Shown here piece after piece: positions 26,686 to 36,400 of a stretch of DNA of 40,348 nt (its first letter is position 1; every line of letters starts with the position of its first letter). The position numbers were made by a program, and so were the translations under genes. The stretch comes from an uncultured Pseudomonadota bacterium (GTDB lineage: Bacteria; Myxococcota_A; UBA796; GCA-2862545): positions 1 to 40,348 of the forward strand of contig CAIOSP010000072.1 of assembly GCA_903861005.1 (NCBI GenBank). The letters are read 5' to 3'. The notes under the pieces were generated by a model. The model saw only the letters and a program-made list of their open reading frames with translations, did no database searches and was not told where the DNA came from.

Positions 26686-28041
26686 ATGCGGCGCCGATGG
26701 CTTCAATCGACGTGCGGGCTCGCGTTCGCGGCGGTCGGTGCCTGTCAGGCCGACCACGGCTCATCTGCGATCGACGACACCGACCATGTCCAGGATCTGG
26801 AGGAACCAATCTGCGCCGACCCACGCGTCATCTACGCCGGCACCGTTCGGCGCCACGGCGCGGGACTGCTCATCGCGGACCCCATGGGCGACGTGCAGCG
26901 GTTGGAAGACGGTAGCCCGGACGATGCGTTCGGAGACGACAGTCTGTTCGTGCACGACTTCGACCCTTCTGACCACCACGAGTACGGATACTCGGACGTG
27001 ACGGTGGATCCGGATGACCGGGTCGTCGTGGCGCTCGGCGTGACCCCCGCAGGGTCCCCGCCTGAAACGCCGTTGCACTGGGAGATCATGCGCGCGGACG
27101 CGAACGGCCAATTTGACCCCGCGTTTGGCGACGGTGGTCGCACGTTGCTGCCTTGGCCCGCCATCGCAGCGTTCCGAGCGCGATCGTCAGGTCCGCAACG
27201 AGTCCTCACGCACGACGGGAAGATCTACGTCCTGGGAGAAGGCTACGTCGAGGGTGGAAGTGGAATCGCCATCGTGCGCCTGGACGACGACGGCCAGGTC
27301 GACCCCACGTTTGCTCGCGGCGAGGCATTCTCAGGCGTTCTTCTGCGTGGCCTGAACTCGCACTTCCCGGTCCGTTTCGCCGTCGCGACGGACCAGGGTC
27401 TGCTGGTTGGGAGCGGTGACTGGCAAGTGGAACAGCTGGGGTGGGACGGCGTCCTCGAACACACCTGGAAGGAACCTGTCGTCATACAGGAGGGTAGTGC
27501 TGCGTTCGCGCTAGCCACGACGGCCACCCAGGCCTACGTCGTCGGACTGGTGAAGCTGACCACGCATGCCGACGTGTACGGGTTGCAGATCGAGCGACGC
27601 GCGCTGGACGACGGCGCGCCCGATCAGACGTATGGCAAGGGCGGCCAACACCTCGTGGACCTGCGGAAGTACCGGTTCCCGTTCGGCGACCTCACGTTCT
27701 CCGGCCAGCCGACGGATGTGCTCGGTGTGGCGGTCGCGGACGACGACGGATTGTTCGTGAACGTCGTCTTGCTCGACGGCGACTTCTCGCGTCGCGCGGT
27801 GATCAAGTTCGACGCCGAGGGTCACGTGGACACGTCGTGGCTGGATGCAGGCGGGGTCGTGCTGACCGGCATCGCCTACGAGCGGGCGCCAACTGGTCTC
27901 ACCGGTATTCTGTCGTCGCGCGACAGCACGTCGGACTCGCTCGCGCTCGTCGACGGCAAGCTGGTGTTGGCGAGCACGTACTTCGCCGAAGGCACGTTCA
28001 GCTCAGAGCTCTGCGGCGCCGTGCAACTCTTCGATCCGTGA
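26686..28041 (+). CDS. Lipoprotein with delta-60 (DUF5122) beta-propeller repeats
   Basis: The protein has 451 residues from the ATG at 26686, chosen because GGGGAGGG stands four bases before it and a lipoprotein signal follows directly (LAFAAVGAC, lipidated Cys20). The frame is open further upstream but that stretch looks non-coding. Five delta-60-type repeats are visible, each with a DxxxDPxFG-like turn: DGSPDDAFG, NGQFDPAFGDGG, DGQVDPTFARG, DGAPDQTYGKGG and EGHVDTSWLDAGG. The fold is a beta propeller on the outer membrane or in the periplasm. Such proteins are frequent in myxobacteria, with no firm function. Codon use is somewhat less GC-biased than that of the neighbouring kinase. Confidence 0.82.
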   Translation: MRRRWLQSTCGLAFAAVGACQADHGSSAIDDTDHVQDLEEPICADPRVIYAGTVRRHGAGLLIADPMGDVQRLEDGSPDDAFGDDSLFVHDFDPSDHHEYGYSDVTVDPDDRVVVALGVTPAGSPPETPLHWEIMRADANGQFDPAFGDGGRTLLPWPAIAAFRARSSGPQRVLTHDGKIYVLGEGYVEGGSGIAIVRLDDDGQVDPTFARGEAFSGVLLRGLNSHFPVRFAVATDQGLLVGSGDWQVEQLGWDGVLEHTWKEPVVIQEGSAAFALATTATQAYVVGLVKLTTHADVYGLQIERRALDDGAPDQTYGKGGQHLVDLRKYRFPFGDLTFSGQPTDVLGVAVADDDGLFVNVVLLDGDFSRRAVIKFDAEGHVDTSWLDAGGVVLTGIAYERAPTGLTGILSSRDSTSDSLALVDGKLVLASTYFAEGTFSSELCGAVQLFDP

Positions 28042-28066
28042 CTGGTGGCGGAAGCCCCTCGCCCTC

Positions 28067-28804
28067 CTAGAACCCGACCTTCCGCATCACGAACCGCGGC
28101 AGGTTCCGGATCACCAGCATCACCGCCTGCCAGATCCGCGGCGAGTAGATCAGCGGCGTGCCGCGGTCCATCGCGCACACCACGTCCGCCGCAACCTGGT
28201 CGGGCTCACCGGCGAACGGCGGCTCCTTCAGCCCGTCCGTCATGCCCGTGCGCACAAAGCCCGGCTTCACGCAGATCGTGACCAGCCCGGCGGCGCGGTA
28301 CTTGTGGTCGAGCGCCTCCAGGTAGTGCGACAGGCCCGCCTTGGACGCGCCGTACAGGCCGACGGTCTTGCGGCCGCGGTCGCCGGCGACGCTGCTGAAC
28401 ACCACGAGCGTGCCGGGGTTGGTGGGGCGCGTCAGGCGCTTGCGCGCATGCTCGCAGAAGATCACCGTCTTGGTGAGGTTCACGTCCAGCACCTGGAGCG
28501 CGAAGTCCAGGTTGGCCTCCAGGTTCTCCTGGGTGCCGAACAGGCCCGCGGTGATCACCACGGCGTCCAGGTGACCGAGCGCGGACTCGGCGCCGTCGAG
28601 CGCTGCCGCGAAGGTCGACTCGTCGGCCAGATCACACGCGACCGAGATGGCCTGACCCGCGCCGCGGATCTTGAGATCAACAACCATGGCCTCGAGCGCG
28701 GACGCGTCGCGTCCGAGCAGCGCCAGCTGATCTCCGCGGGCCGCGAGCTTGCGCGCGACCTCTCGTCCCATGCCCTTCGTCGCCCCAAGGATCGCCACCT
28801 TCAT
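28067..28804 (-). CDS. dprE2: DprE2-like decaprenylphospho-2-keto-erythropentose reductase
   Basis: The protein has 245 residues and is a short-chain dehydrogenase. The cofactor loop is GATKGMG (7-13). The catalytic residues are Ser138, Tyr151 and Lys155 (FSSVAG, YGASK). The C-terminal stretch VMLVIRNLPRFVMRKVGF resembles the tail of mycobacterial DprE2. DprE2 reduces the 2-keto intermediate made by DprE1 to decaprenylphosphoryl-arabinose, the donor for arabinan. The ATG overlaps the dprE1 stop (ATGA at 28801-28804), and pairing with that gene makes the assignment much stronger than the SDR fold alone. In a Gram-negative context the product would feed an unknown arabinose-containing glycan. 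Confidence 0.82.
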   Translation of the reverse strand: MKVAILGATKGMGREVARKLAARGDQLALLGRDASALEAMVVDLKIRGAGQAISVACDLADESTFAAALDGAESALGHLDAVVITAGLFGTQENLEANLDFALQVLDVNLTKTVIFCEHARKRLTRPTNPGTLVVFSSVAGDRGRKTVGLYGASKAGLSHYLEALDHKYRAAGLVTICVKPGFVRTGMTDGLKEPPFAGEPDQVAADVVCAMDRGTPLIYSPRIWQAVMLVIRNLPRFVMRKVGF

Positions 28805-30153
28805 GCCGGATCTCCCAGCAGCCTGACGGACAGGCTGCTTCGTATGCGTCGGTTCGGATCCCACACGTCGCGCACGGCCTGGAAGCGACGAAGGCGCGTG
28901 GCCTCCATCTCCTGGAAGTGCTCGCGGCGCGTGTAGCCGTCCTTGGTGAGGTAGATGCGCCCGCCCACCTTGAGGACGAAGCGGTTGAGCTCGTCGATCA
29001 TGTCCTGCACGCCGGGCGTGCACGGCAGATCGAGCGCGATGGTGGTGCCCGGCTGCGGGAACGACAGCAGGCCGTCGCCCTCAGACCCGCAGTCCTTGAT
29101 CACGCACAAGAAGCCAGTGCCGCCGCGGCGCGCCAGCAGCTCACAGTACTGCCGCACCTTCTCGCGACCGGCGGACGCGGGGATGACCGCCTGGTGCTGC
29201 GTGAAGCCGCGGTGACCGTAGATGCGGTTCCAGTGCCCGATCATGTCGAGCGGCACCCACCACGACTGCGGCGTGACGATGCCGGTGACCGTGGGCCAAA
29301 CCTGCTTGCTGTACCAGAATGTGTTGAACGCCTTCATCGACAGGTCGTTGAGCGCCCACTCCGGCGCGGTGATGGGCACGTCGGGCTGCAGGCCCACCTT
29401 GGGCTGGCGCTTGGGCGCTTCAGCGGGATCTGCCCAGCGGCCGCGCATCAGCAGGCCACGCCCAAAGTTCTTCCCGGTGGCGAGCGTGTCGATCCAGCAC
29501 GCGGTCATGGGCCACGACTTGGAGTGCTCCAGGCCGTCGAGCAGCGCGTCGAGGTTGGGCACCTGGATGGACTCGCGCCACACCCACGGCGACGACAGCT
29601 TCTCCAGGACCAGCTCCACCTCGAGGATGTGGCCGGTGAGCCCCATGCCGCCGGTGGTGGCCAGGAACAGGTCGCGGTTGTGCTCGCGGCTGCAGTCGAC
29701 GATGTCGCCGCTGGCGACGCGCATGCGCAGCGACCGGACGTGGCGCCCCAGCGTGCCCGCGACGTGGTGGTTCTTTCCGTGCACGTCCGACGCGACCATG
29801 CCGCCCAGCGTGACGAACCACGTGCCTGGCGACACCGGGACGAACCAGCCCTTGGGGAAGAACGTGGCGGCCAGGTCATGCAGGCTGACGCCGGCCTGGG
29901 CGCGCAGAACGCCAGTGGCTGCGTCGAACGACAGGTAGCGGTTGGCCAGCGTGGTGCCGACGACCGACGTGACGCCGGGCGGGGGCAGCGACGCGTCGCC
30001 GTAGGAGCGCCCCAGGCCGCGCGACAGCGCGGCGCCCTGGGTGATGCCCTCCAGGACCTCCGACCGGACCTCACGGCCCGGCGCGGACATGCCACCCCAC
30101 CCGCGGAGGGTGTGGTGGGGCAGCGCGGGCGGCGGCTTGGGGGCTGAGGTCAT
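28801..30153 (-). CDS. dprE1: DprE1-like FAD-dependent decaprenylphosphoryl-ribose oxidase
   Basis: The protein has 450 residues from the ATG at 30153 (AGGA six to eight bases upstream). The FAD-binding part carries RGLGRSYGD (45-53) and VHGKNHH (124-130), the positions of the flavin contacts in mycobacterial DprE1. The substrate part ends in GGRIYLTKD, where Lys404 matches the active-site Lys418 of the Mycobacterium tuberculosis enzyme. The cysteine attacked by benzothiazinone drugs there (Cys387 in ICVDFP) aligns with Ala373 here (IALDLP). DprE1 oxidises the ribose C2 hydroxyl of polyprenylphosphoryl-ribose. It forms an operon with dprE2. No prenyl-phosphoribosyl synthase is in the window. 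Confidence 0.87.
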   Translation of the reverse strand: MTSAPKPPPALPHHTLRGWGGMSAPGREVRSEVLEGITQGAALSRGLGRSYGDASLPPPGVTSVVGTTLANRYLSFDAATGVLRAQAGVSLHDLAATFFPKGWFVPVSPGTWFVTLGGMVASDVHGKNHHVAGTLGRHVRSLRMRVASGDIVDCSREHNRDLFLATTGGMGLTGHILEVELVLEKLSSPWVWRESIQVPNLDALLDGLEHSKSWPMTACWIDTLATGKNFGRGLLMRGRWADPAEAPKRQPKVGLQPDVPITAPEWALNDLSMKAFNTFWYSKQVWPTVTGIVTPQSWWVPLDMIGHWNRIYGHRGFTQHQAVIPASAGREKVRQYCELLARRGGTGFLCVIKDCGSEGDGLLSFPQPGTTIALDLPCTPGVQDMIDELNRFVLKVGGRIYLTKDGYTRREHFQEMEATRLRRFQAVRDVWDPNRRIRSSLSVRLLGDPA

Positions 30154-30281
30154 GCGCCATCCTAGCCCGCGCGCCCTGCGGGGGCCGCTGTCCAGGGCGC
30201 TGAGGGGCAACCGTTGTCCGCTTGACCTGGGAGGGGGCCGGGCGGGCCACGGGTTAGCCCTGGGCCAGGAGGCGTGAACCC

Positions 30282-30776
30282 ATGCGATGGACGATGGCGG
30301 TGCTGGTGTGTGGCGGCTGCGCGGGCGCGCCCTCGGAGCCGGGCGGCACGACGACGCCTGCGGAGCCCGCGCCGTCCGCGGCGCCCGCGGAGCCCTCCCC
30401 CACGACGGCGCCCGCCGAGGCCGCCGCGGAGGCGCCCGTGCCCGCGCCGTCTCAGGGCGGGATCGTGCAGGGCCCCGTCTTCCACGCGATCGGTCAGGAG
30501 CCGGGCTGGATGCTGGACGTGACGACCGAGCGCGGCATGGACTCGCTTGCCTACGTGGGCGACTACGGCAGCGTGAAGATCACCTTCCCCGCCGCCGCGC
30601 GCGCCGAGGATCCCAACCACATGTCGTGGTCGTCGAGCGCGGATGGGCACACCATCTCGGTGTCCGCCGAGCGCAAGCCCTGCGAGGACGCCATGAGCGG
30701 CAAGCCCTACGAGGCCGCTGTCCACGTGGTGATCGACGGCCGCAAGCTGGACGGCTGCGGCCAGGCGTCCCGCTAG
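30282..30776 (+). CDS. Putative lipoprotein, COG3650-like domain
   Basis: The protein has 164 residues with AGGAGG eight bases before the ATG. The N-terminus is short and hydrophobic (MRWTMAVLVCGGCAG) and probably a lipoprotein signal, although the lipobox is imperfect. A proline/alanine linker (20-55) follows. The folded part (65-160) has FHAIGQEPGWMLDV, CEDAMSGKPYEAAVHV and a GCG near the end, a pattern I associate with the uncharacterised COG3650 family of periplasmic proteins. Two cysteines there probably form a disulfide. It converges on the amidase, with ten bases between the stops. Confidence 0.68.
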   Translation: MRWTMAVLVCGGCAGAPSEPGGTTTPAEPAPSAAPAEPSPTTAPAEAAAEAPVPAPSQGGIVQGPVFHAIGQEPGWMLDVTTERGMDSLAYVGDYGSVKITFPAAARAEDPNHMSWSSSADGHTISVSAERKPCEDAMSGKPYEAAVHVVIDGRKLDGCGQASR

Positions 30777-30786
30777 GCCGCTGGGG

Positions 30787-32442
30787 TCAGATCAGGTTCG
30801 CGAACGCGGGCGGCGCCGGGAGCTGGGTCCAGCCCTGTCGCTCGGCGTGGGCCATCACGGCGACCACGCTCGCCTCGTCCCACGCGTCGCCGATGAACTG
30901 CACGCCTGCGGGTAGGCCGTGCACCAGGCCGGACGGGACCGTGCCCGCGGGCAGCCCGGTGAGGTTGGCCAGGAATGCGTAGCGGGTCATCGCGGCGGTG
31001 TCGGCCGCGGAGAAGATCGACGCGCCGTCCTCGGACAGCGCGTAGGGCGACGCGGTGGCGTTGACGGTAGGCAGCGCGATCACGTCGACCTGCGTGGCGA
31101 ACACCGCCGCCACCTGACGGCGAAGCGCCGCGCGCGTGCGGTAGGCCTGCAGCAGCTCCTGACCCGACAGTTGGTTCATGAGCTTGAGCACGATCGTCAG
31201 CTCGTCGCCGTACGCGTGGCCGTTCGCGAGCATGTCGTCCGCCTGGTTGGCTGCCGCCTCGCTGCAGATCACGATCGCGCCGATGGCGGGCGCCACGGCC
31301 GCGAGTGGCAGCTCCACGTCGACCAGGATCGCGCCATCCTTGGCCAGCGCGTCGAGCGCGGCCAGCCCGAGCTTGGCGATCTCCGGGTCGGCGTCGGCCC
31401 ACTCCGCGCGCGGGACGCCGATCCGACAGCCCGACACGCCGCGACCGAGCGCGAGGCGCCACGGGGCCGGGTCGTGGTCGTCGGGCGCCACCCAGGTCAT
31501 CGGGTCGTTCGGGTCACGCCCCGCCAACACCGCGAGCAGCTCCACCGCGTCGCTGACGGTGCCTGCCAGGGGCCCGACGTGGCTCATGGTGGTGCCAGCC
31601 TGCCAGACGTCACCGGTGCGCCCCACGCGCGTGTAGGTGGGCTTGAGGCCGAACACGCCGGCCATGCATGCCGGGATGCGGATCGACCCGCCGCCGTCGC
31701 TGCCCACCGCCGCGGGCACCAGGCCCAGGCCGACCGCCACGCCCGAGCCCGTGGACGAGCCGCCGGCGCCGTGCTCGCGGCTGCGCACGTTGCGCGGGAA
31801 CCGGTGGTGCGGGTTGAAGCCGCTCGCGTTCAGACCCCACTCGGTGGCGTGCGTCTTGCCGACGATCACCGCGCCAGCGTCGCGGAGCTTTTTGATCCAC
31901 CAGCCGTCCACCGTCGCCACCTCGGTGCGGTACGACGTGCCGCCCACCGTGGGTAAGCCGACCATGTCGACCTCGTCCTTGACCGCCACCGGCACCCCGT
32001 CGAGCGGGCTGCGCGGGATCCCCGCCGCGTAGCGCGCCGCGGACTGCACCACGTCGTCGTTCGCCGCGTCGTTGAGCGACATGAACGGGCTGTGTACCGA
32101 CTCGCCGAAGTCTTGCGCCTGCACGCGCCGCTGGATGGCCTCCAGCACCACGCGCGGCGTGGTCGCGCGCGCCTTGTACGCCTCGTGCAGGTCCAGGATG
32201 GTGGTGCGGTGCGGCGTGGCGGTCGGCAGGCCCGCGTGGGTCCAGCTGTGCGGCTCCGCCTTGCCCGACACGGGCTTCTCCATGTCGTCGAGCGGGAGGC
32301 GCGCGTCGGCGGGCAGCGCGCGGAGCTTGTCGATCCCAAAGTCGGCGGCGGACGCGCGCCACACCACGTTGGCGATGGGGCCGATGGCCATGAGGTGGCG
32401 CAGGGCGCGCAGCGGCGCGCCAGACAGGCGAGGTGCGGGCAT
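30787..32442 (-). CDS. Amidase signature family hydrolase
   Basis: The protein has 551 residues. The Ser-cisSer-Lys triad is visible: Lys155 in VAVKDEVD, Ser230 in GAGGSSTGS and nucleophile Ser253 in GGGSIRIPACMAG. The FGLKPTYTRVGR segment that normally follows is present. Members hydrolyse amides, nitrile-derived amides, or act in tRNA amidation; this one lacks gatB or gatC neighbours, so a degradative or biosynthetic amidase is more likely than GatA. A 75-residue N-terminal extension precedes the conserved part. GAGG lies five bases before the ATG. It follows the methyltransferase operon after 114 bases containing a G-rich tract. Confidence 0.87.
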   Translation of the reverse strand: MPAPRLSGAPLRALRHLMAIGPIANVVWRASAADFGIDKLRALPADARLPLDDMEKPVSGKAEPHSWTHAGLPTATPHRTTILDLHEAYKARATTPRVVLEAIQRRVQAQDFGESVHSPFMSLNDAANDDVVQSAARYAAGIPRSPLDGVPVAVKDEVDMVGLPTVGGTSYRTEVATVDGWWIKKLRDAGAVIVGKTHATEWGLNASGFNPHHRFPRNVRSREHGAGGSSTGSGVAVGLGLVPAAVGSDGGGSIRIPACMAGVFGLKPTYTRVGRTGDVWQAGTTMSHVGPLAGTVSDAVELLAVLAGRDPNDPMTWVAPDDHDPAPWRLALGRGVSGCRIGVPRAEWADADPEIAKLGLAALDALAKDGAILVDVELPLAAVAPAIGAIVICSEAAANQADDMLANGHAYGDELTIVLKLMNQLSGQELLQAYRTRAALRRQVAAVFATQVDVIALPTVNATASPYALSEDGASIFSAADTAAMTRYAFLANLTGLPAGTVPSGLVHGLPAGVQFIGDAWDEASVVAVMAHAERQGWTQLPAPPAFANLI

Positions 32443-32493
32443 GGAGGCCTCGGGCGACCCAGGGTGCGTTGGGGGCGTCAGGGACGTAGCGCA

Positions 32494-32528
32494 GGGGGGG
32501 GGCGGGGACCAACGGGCGGGGTGGGGGG
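32494..32528 (+). other. G-rich tract with G-quadruplex potential upstream of the amidase
   Basis: Five G tracts lie within 35 bases on the plus strand: nine, four, three, four and six Gs separated by 1-6 bases. This satisfies the simple pattern for an intramolecular G-quadruplex. It sits between the stop of the methyltransferase gene and the start of the amidase gene, on the template strand for the amidase. A regulatory role is inferred only from position; very GC-rich genomes yield such tracts by chance. Confidence 0.5.
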
Positions 32529-32556
32529 TCAGCCGGCGCGAATGGCGGCCGGGGCT

Positions 32557-33411
32557 TCAGGGCGCTTCCATCGCCTTGACTGCGGTGATCAGCGCGTAGC
32601 GCATCGCACCGCGCGCAAACAGCTGACGCTGGACCACACCCGCGAGGCAGTGCTGCCACCAGATCTTGGGCACGGGCCGCAGCGCCGCTGCGGAGGCGAC
32701 CAGGCCCAGGCCCACCCACCCAAGCCGCTCGATGCGTCGCGCCGAGGGGAGGATCTGATCTCGAAGGTCGACGACGCGTGTGTCCACGAAGCCGGTCGCG
32801 TCGAGGTCGTCGGCGAAACCTTCGACCGTGGCCAGCGCGGGCACCGCGAAGCCATCGCAGAAGATCTGGACGCCTCGCCGCGTCAGCCGATTCTCTGACG
32901 CGTCGAAGCCGTCGAGCACTACGATCCGACCGCCTGGACGCAGCAGACGCCAGGCCTCGCGCAGGAAGTCGCGCTTCGTCAGCGCGTAGCAGATGCTCTC
33001 AATACCGAAGACGCCGTCGAACGACTCGCGCTCGAAGGGTGTGGCGAGGTAGCTCGCGATCTGGAAGTCGGGCGTGTGGGTCAGCGTGCGGCCATCCGCG
33101 CGGGCTCGTGCACGCCACATCTGCTCGCGCGACAGCGTGATGCCCGTCAGGTTGAGCCCGAAGTGCTCCGCGAGATGAACGCTCGTGCCCCCAACACCGC
33201 AGCCCGCGTCGAGGACGCGGCTGCCGGGGGTCAGATCGAGGGTACGCCCGACGAGTCGGTCAAGGTGGCGGACCGCGTCGTCATGTGACCTCGAGTCGTC
33301 GTCCCAATAGCCGTAGTGAACGCCGGACTCGTGCCAGAGCGCCGTGTAGAAGCGCTGCATCTCGTCGTAGTAGGATGCGACGCGAGCCGTCTCCGGGCTG
33401 TGTTCGGACAT
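32557..33411 (-). CDS. Class I SAM-dependent methyltransferase (tocopherol/sterol-methyltransferase-like)
   Basis: The protein has 284 residues. The SAM-binding motif I is VLDAGCGVGGTSVHLAE, followed by GITLSREQ and the motif IV region FDGVFGIESICYAL. The segment SVHLAEHFGLNLTGITLS fits the Methyltransf_11/gamma-tocopherol methyltransferase group, enzymes that methylate lipids, quinones and terpenoid-like small molecules. The N-terminus (VASYYDEMQRFYTALW) is typical of that group. The gene starts 11 bases after the end of the giant kinase gene and GGGGA lies within the kinase stop region, so the two are probably one transcript. The substrate may be the product of the FAD oxidoreductase at the head of the operon; that is inference. 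Confidence 0.83.
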   Translation of the reverse strand: MSEHSPETARVASYYDEMQRFYTALWHESGVHYGYWDDDSRSHDDAVRHLDRLVGRTLDLTPGSRVLDAGCGVGGTSVHLAEHFGLNLTGITLSREQMWRARARADGRTLTHTPDFQIASYLATPFERESFDGVFGIESICYALTKRDFLREAWRLLRPGGRIVVLDGFDASENRLTRRGVQIFCDGFAVPALATVEGFADDLDATGFVDTRVVDLRDQILPSARRIERLGWVGLGLVASAAALRPVPKIWWQHCLAGVVQRQLFARGAMRYALITAVKAMEAP

Positions 33412-33422
33412 GGTCAGGTCCC

Positions 33423-36400
33423 CTACCTGCGTGTGGTCTTCAAGTCAGACAAGATGGCGTGCGCGCGTTGCGCATCGTCCACGCTGCGCGTGGTGTTCGG
33501 GTCCTGTCGCGCGCGATGAGCGCGGGTCCGCGCTTCCTCGTAGGGCATGTGCAGCGCCACCGCGCGCTCGATGCTCCGCGTGGCCAGGCGTTCGCTCAAG
33601 CGACGCCAGCCGTGGTGCGCGGCGAACCGGGAGAGCGCCCGCAGACTCGCCGGCGCGGCCATCGGGAAGGCAGCCGCGAACACCGCCAGCTCGGCGCATG
33701 CACGCCGCGCGATCCGCGACGCGTCTGGCTCGTGCTCGCGCTCGAGCAGCGCGACGCAGACTTCGGCCATACCCGAGTAACCGTCCAGGCACTGAGCTGT
33801 CGCTGGCCGCTGGCCGCCCTCCAGGTGCAGGAGCGTGGTCCGCGCGATCGAGTTGGCCAAGGCGTACTCACCTGATGCTAGCGCCGCCTCGGCGAGGACA
33901 CCTTCACACATGGTGATCGAGACCTGATCGGGGAGCGTCCGCAGGTGGTTGTACCCCTCCTCGGCCGCGGCGAACGCGTGGCCGATGTCACCCTGCGCGA
34001 GCGCAGAGCGCGCCGAGAGGAAAAGCCCCCAGCCCATGTGCTGCCGGTTGGAACGGCCGCGCGCGGACTCAAGGATCGCGAGGTACGCGAGCCGGGCCTC
34101 TTCGACGCGCCCGCCATAAAAGAGGCCGTGTGCGCCGATCGTCCGTGCGACCTCAGCCTCTTGGAGATCACCGATCTTCTCGAACGCGGCCGCGCTCTCT
34201 GCGGCGGTCGCGTGTGCAAGCTCCCAGTCACCAACGCCCAGCCGGTACATGGCGTCCATGTACTGCACAAGCGCCGCCGGACCGGACTGTCCACTCGCGC
34301 GGCCGTGGGTGAGTGCTTCGCGCAGGTATCTGTCTGCGAGCCAGTTCATGCGCGCGGCGCCGACGACGTACCCGAGCCTGGAGTAGGAGTCTGCCAAGCG
34401 CGCTGTGGCGCCGCTGCGCTCCGCGGCCTGGAGCCCGATGAGTACGGCAACAAACGAGGGGATCAATCGGGCGTCGTAGTAGTACGAAGCCGCCAGCTGT
34501 GTTGCCGCCACCGATGTCTCCGTCATCAGCGGCGTGTCCTTCGAGCTGGCCCGCGTCGGACGCCTCACTAGGCTCATCAGCTGGAGTGGCAGCAGCGACG
34601 CCAGCAGGCCGACCCATCCCAGCCCGGTGGTGGGCACCTTCACGCCCATCGCCGCCAGCGCGGCGCGCGTCGTATCCACAGACCCGGCGAGGTCACCAAG
34701 TCCGAATTCCGCACCGCCGATGGTGCGAAGCCAATGGCCCCGGGTGTGTGGGTCGACGGGCTTGCCGAGCCGATCATCGAGCGCGACGGCGCGGGACAAC
34801 AGCTCCCGAGCCTCGGCATACGCACCCTGCGCAAAGGCCCGCTCTCCTGCGCGACCGAGCCAATTGCGCGCCTGGTCTTCAACGCCCGCCGCGCTCCAAT
34901 GATGGGCGATCTCCTGAAGATGCTGGTCGACGTCACCGACCTCCCGACACCGCTGTTCGATCGCTGCGGCCGCGCGAGCGTGCATTGTGCGACGCAGCGC
35001 TTCGGGAATGGACGCGAACGCAACCTCACGCAGCTTGTCATGCGAGAAGCGGAGGCCATGGGGCGCGTCCGAGACCAGTCGTCCGACGACGAGCTGGCGC
35101 ACCGCTTCGCGGGCGGCCTCCGGGTCCAGGTCCGCGACCGAGGCGGCGAGCGACGGATCGAACTCGCGTCCGAGCACAGCCGCACCCCAGGTCAGCATCT
35201 CACTTGTCTGGTCGAGCGTGGACAGGCGCCGTGCGACGAGCTCACGGACACCGCCCGGGATGGGCACGGACGCCTCGCTCAAGGACGTCGGCGACAACGC
35301 GATCCAGCGGCCACCGGTCGAGCGTTTGAGGACGTTCGCCTGCACGAGCGCGTGGAGGTACTCGGAGATGAAGAACGGGTTCCCTTCGGACCGATCGGCG
35401 ACAAAGTGCGCGATGGACTCAGGGACGCTGTCCAGCGCGAGCATGTCCTGGATGAGACCGGCCACGTCAGCCTGCTCCATCGGAGCGAGAACCTGGTGCG
35501 TCACGCTGGGGTGGTCCGCGAGGTGGTGAAGCTCCTGCGGCGCCTCGTCTGGACGAAACGCACCGAGGACGACGATGGGCTTGTCCTTGAGGTACGTGTC
35601 CACGATCGAGCTGAGGAACGCGAGGGTGAGCTCGTCTGCCCACTGCAGGTCATCGATCACCAGCAGCAAGGGCTCCAGGTTCGCCAGCGCCGCGACTGAT
35701 TCACCCAGCGCCGTCAGGACGCGATCTCGTGCGGCGGTGCCGCTCAAGGCCTCAGGCTCGGGCATGTCGACGATGTGGGGGAGCAGCGCCGACTCGTACT
35801 CGGCGAGCACGGGCCCGTAGGTCCCCAGGAGCTTGTTGCGCACGCTGGGCCCGTGGGCGACGCATGCGTCTCCCATGGCGCGCAGAAGCGGCCTTAGCGG
35901 ATGGAGCGGAGCGCCTTGCGCGCGTCCCGCAGCACCACCTTCGGATGCCAGGCACTCGCACGCGACCACGCTCAAGCCGAGGTCTGTGGCGTCGCGCGTG
36001 ATCTCCATAGCGACCCGCGTCTTGCCCGATCCGCTCTCGCCCGAGAGCAGCGTCATCGCGCCACCGTACGCGCGCGCCGCATGAAGATGACGCTGCACTT
36101 CGTACAGCTCGCGGGTCCGACCGAGGATGGCGGGCCGATAGAGGTAGGGTCGTCCGATGGGCTTGGGACGCGCAGACTGCCCGAGGACATGGTCGAGCAC
36201 GGCGGCGACGTCGCTCGCGTAGCCGAGGCGGTCTTTGGGCCGCTTCTCGAGCAGTCGCATGATCAGCTGCGCGAGCTGGGTCTCGACGACGGCGTCGAGC
36301 GGTGGCGGCGCCTGCGAAAGGTGGCCGTCCATCACGTCGCCGAAGCCCCCTCTGAACGGCGGACGTCCAGCGACGGCGTGGTAGAGCAGGCAACCTACCG

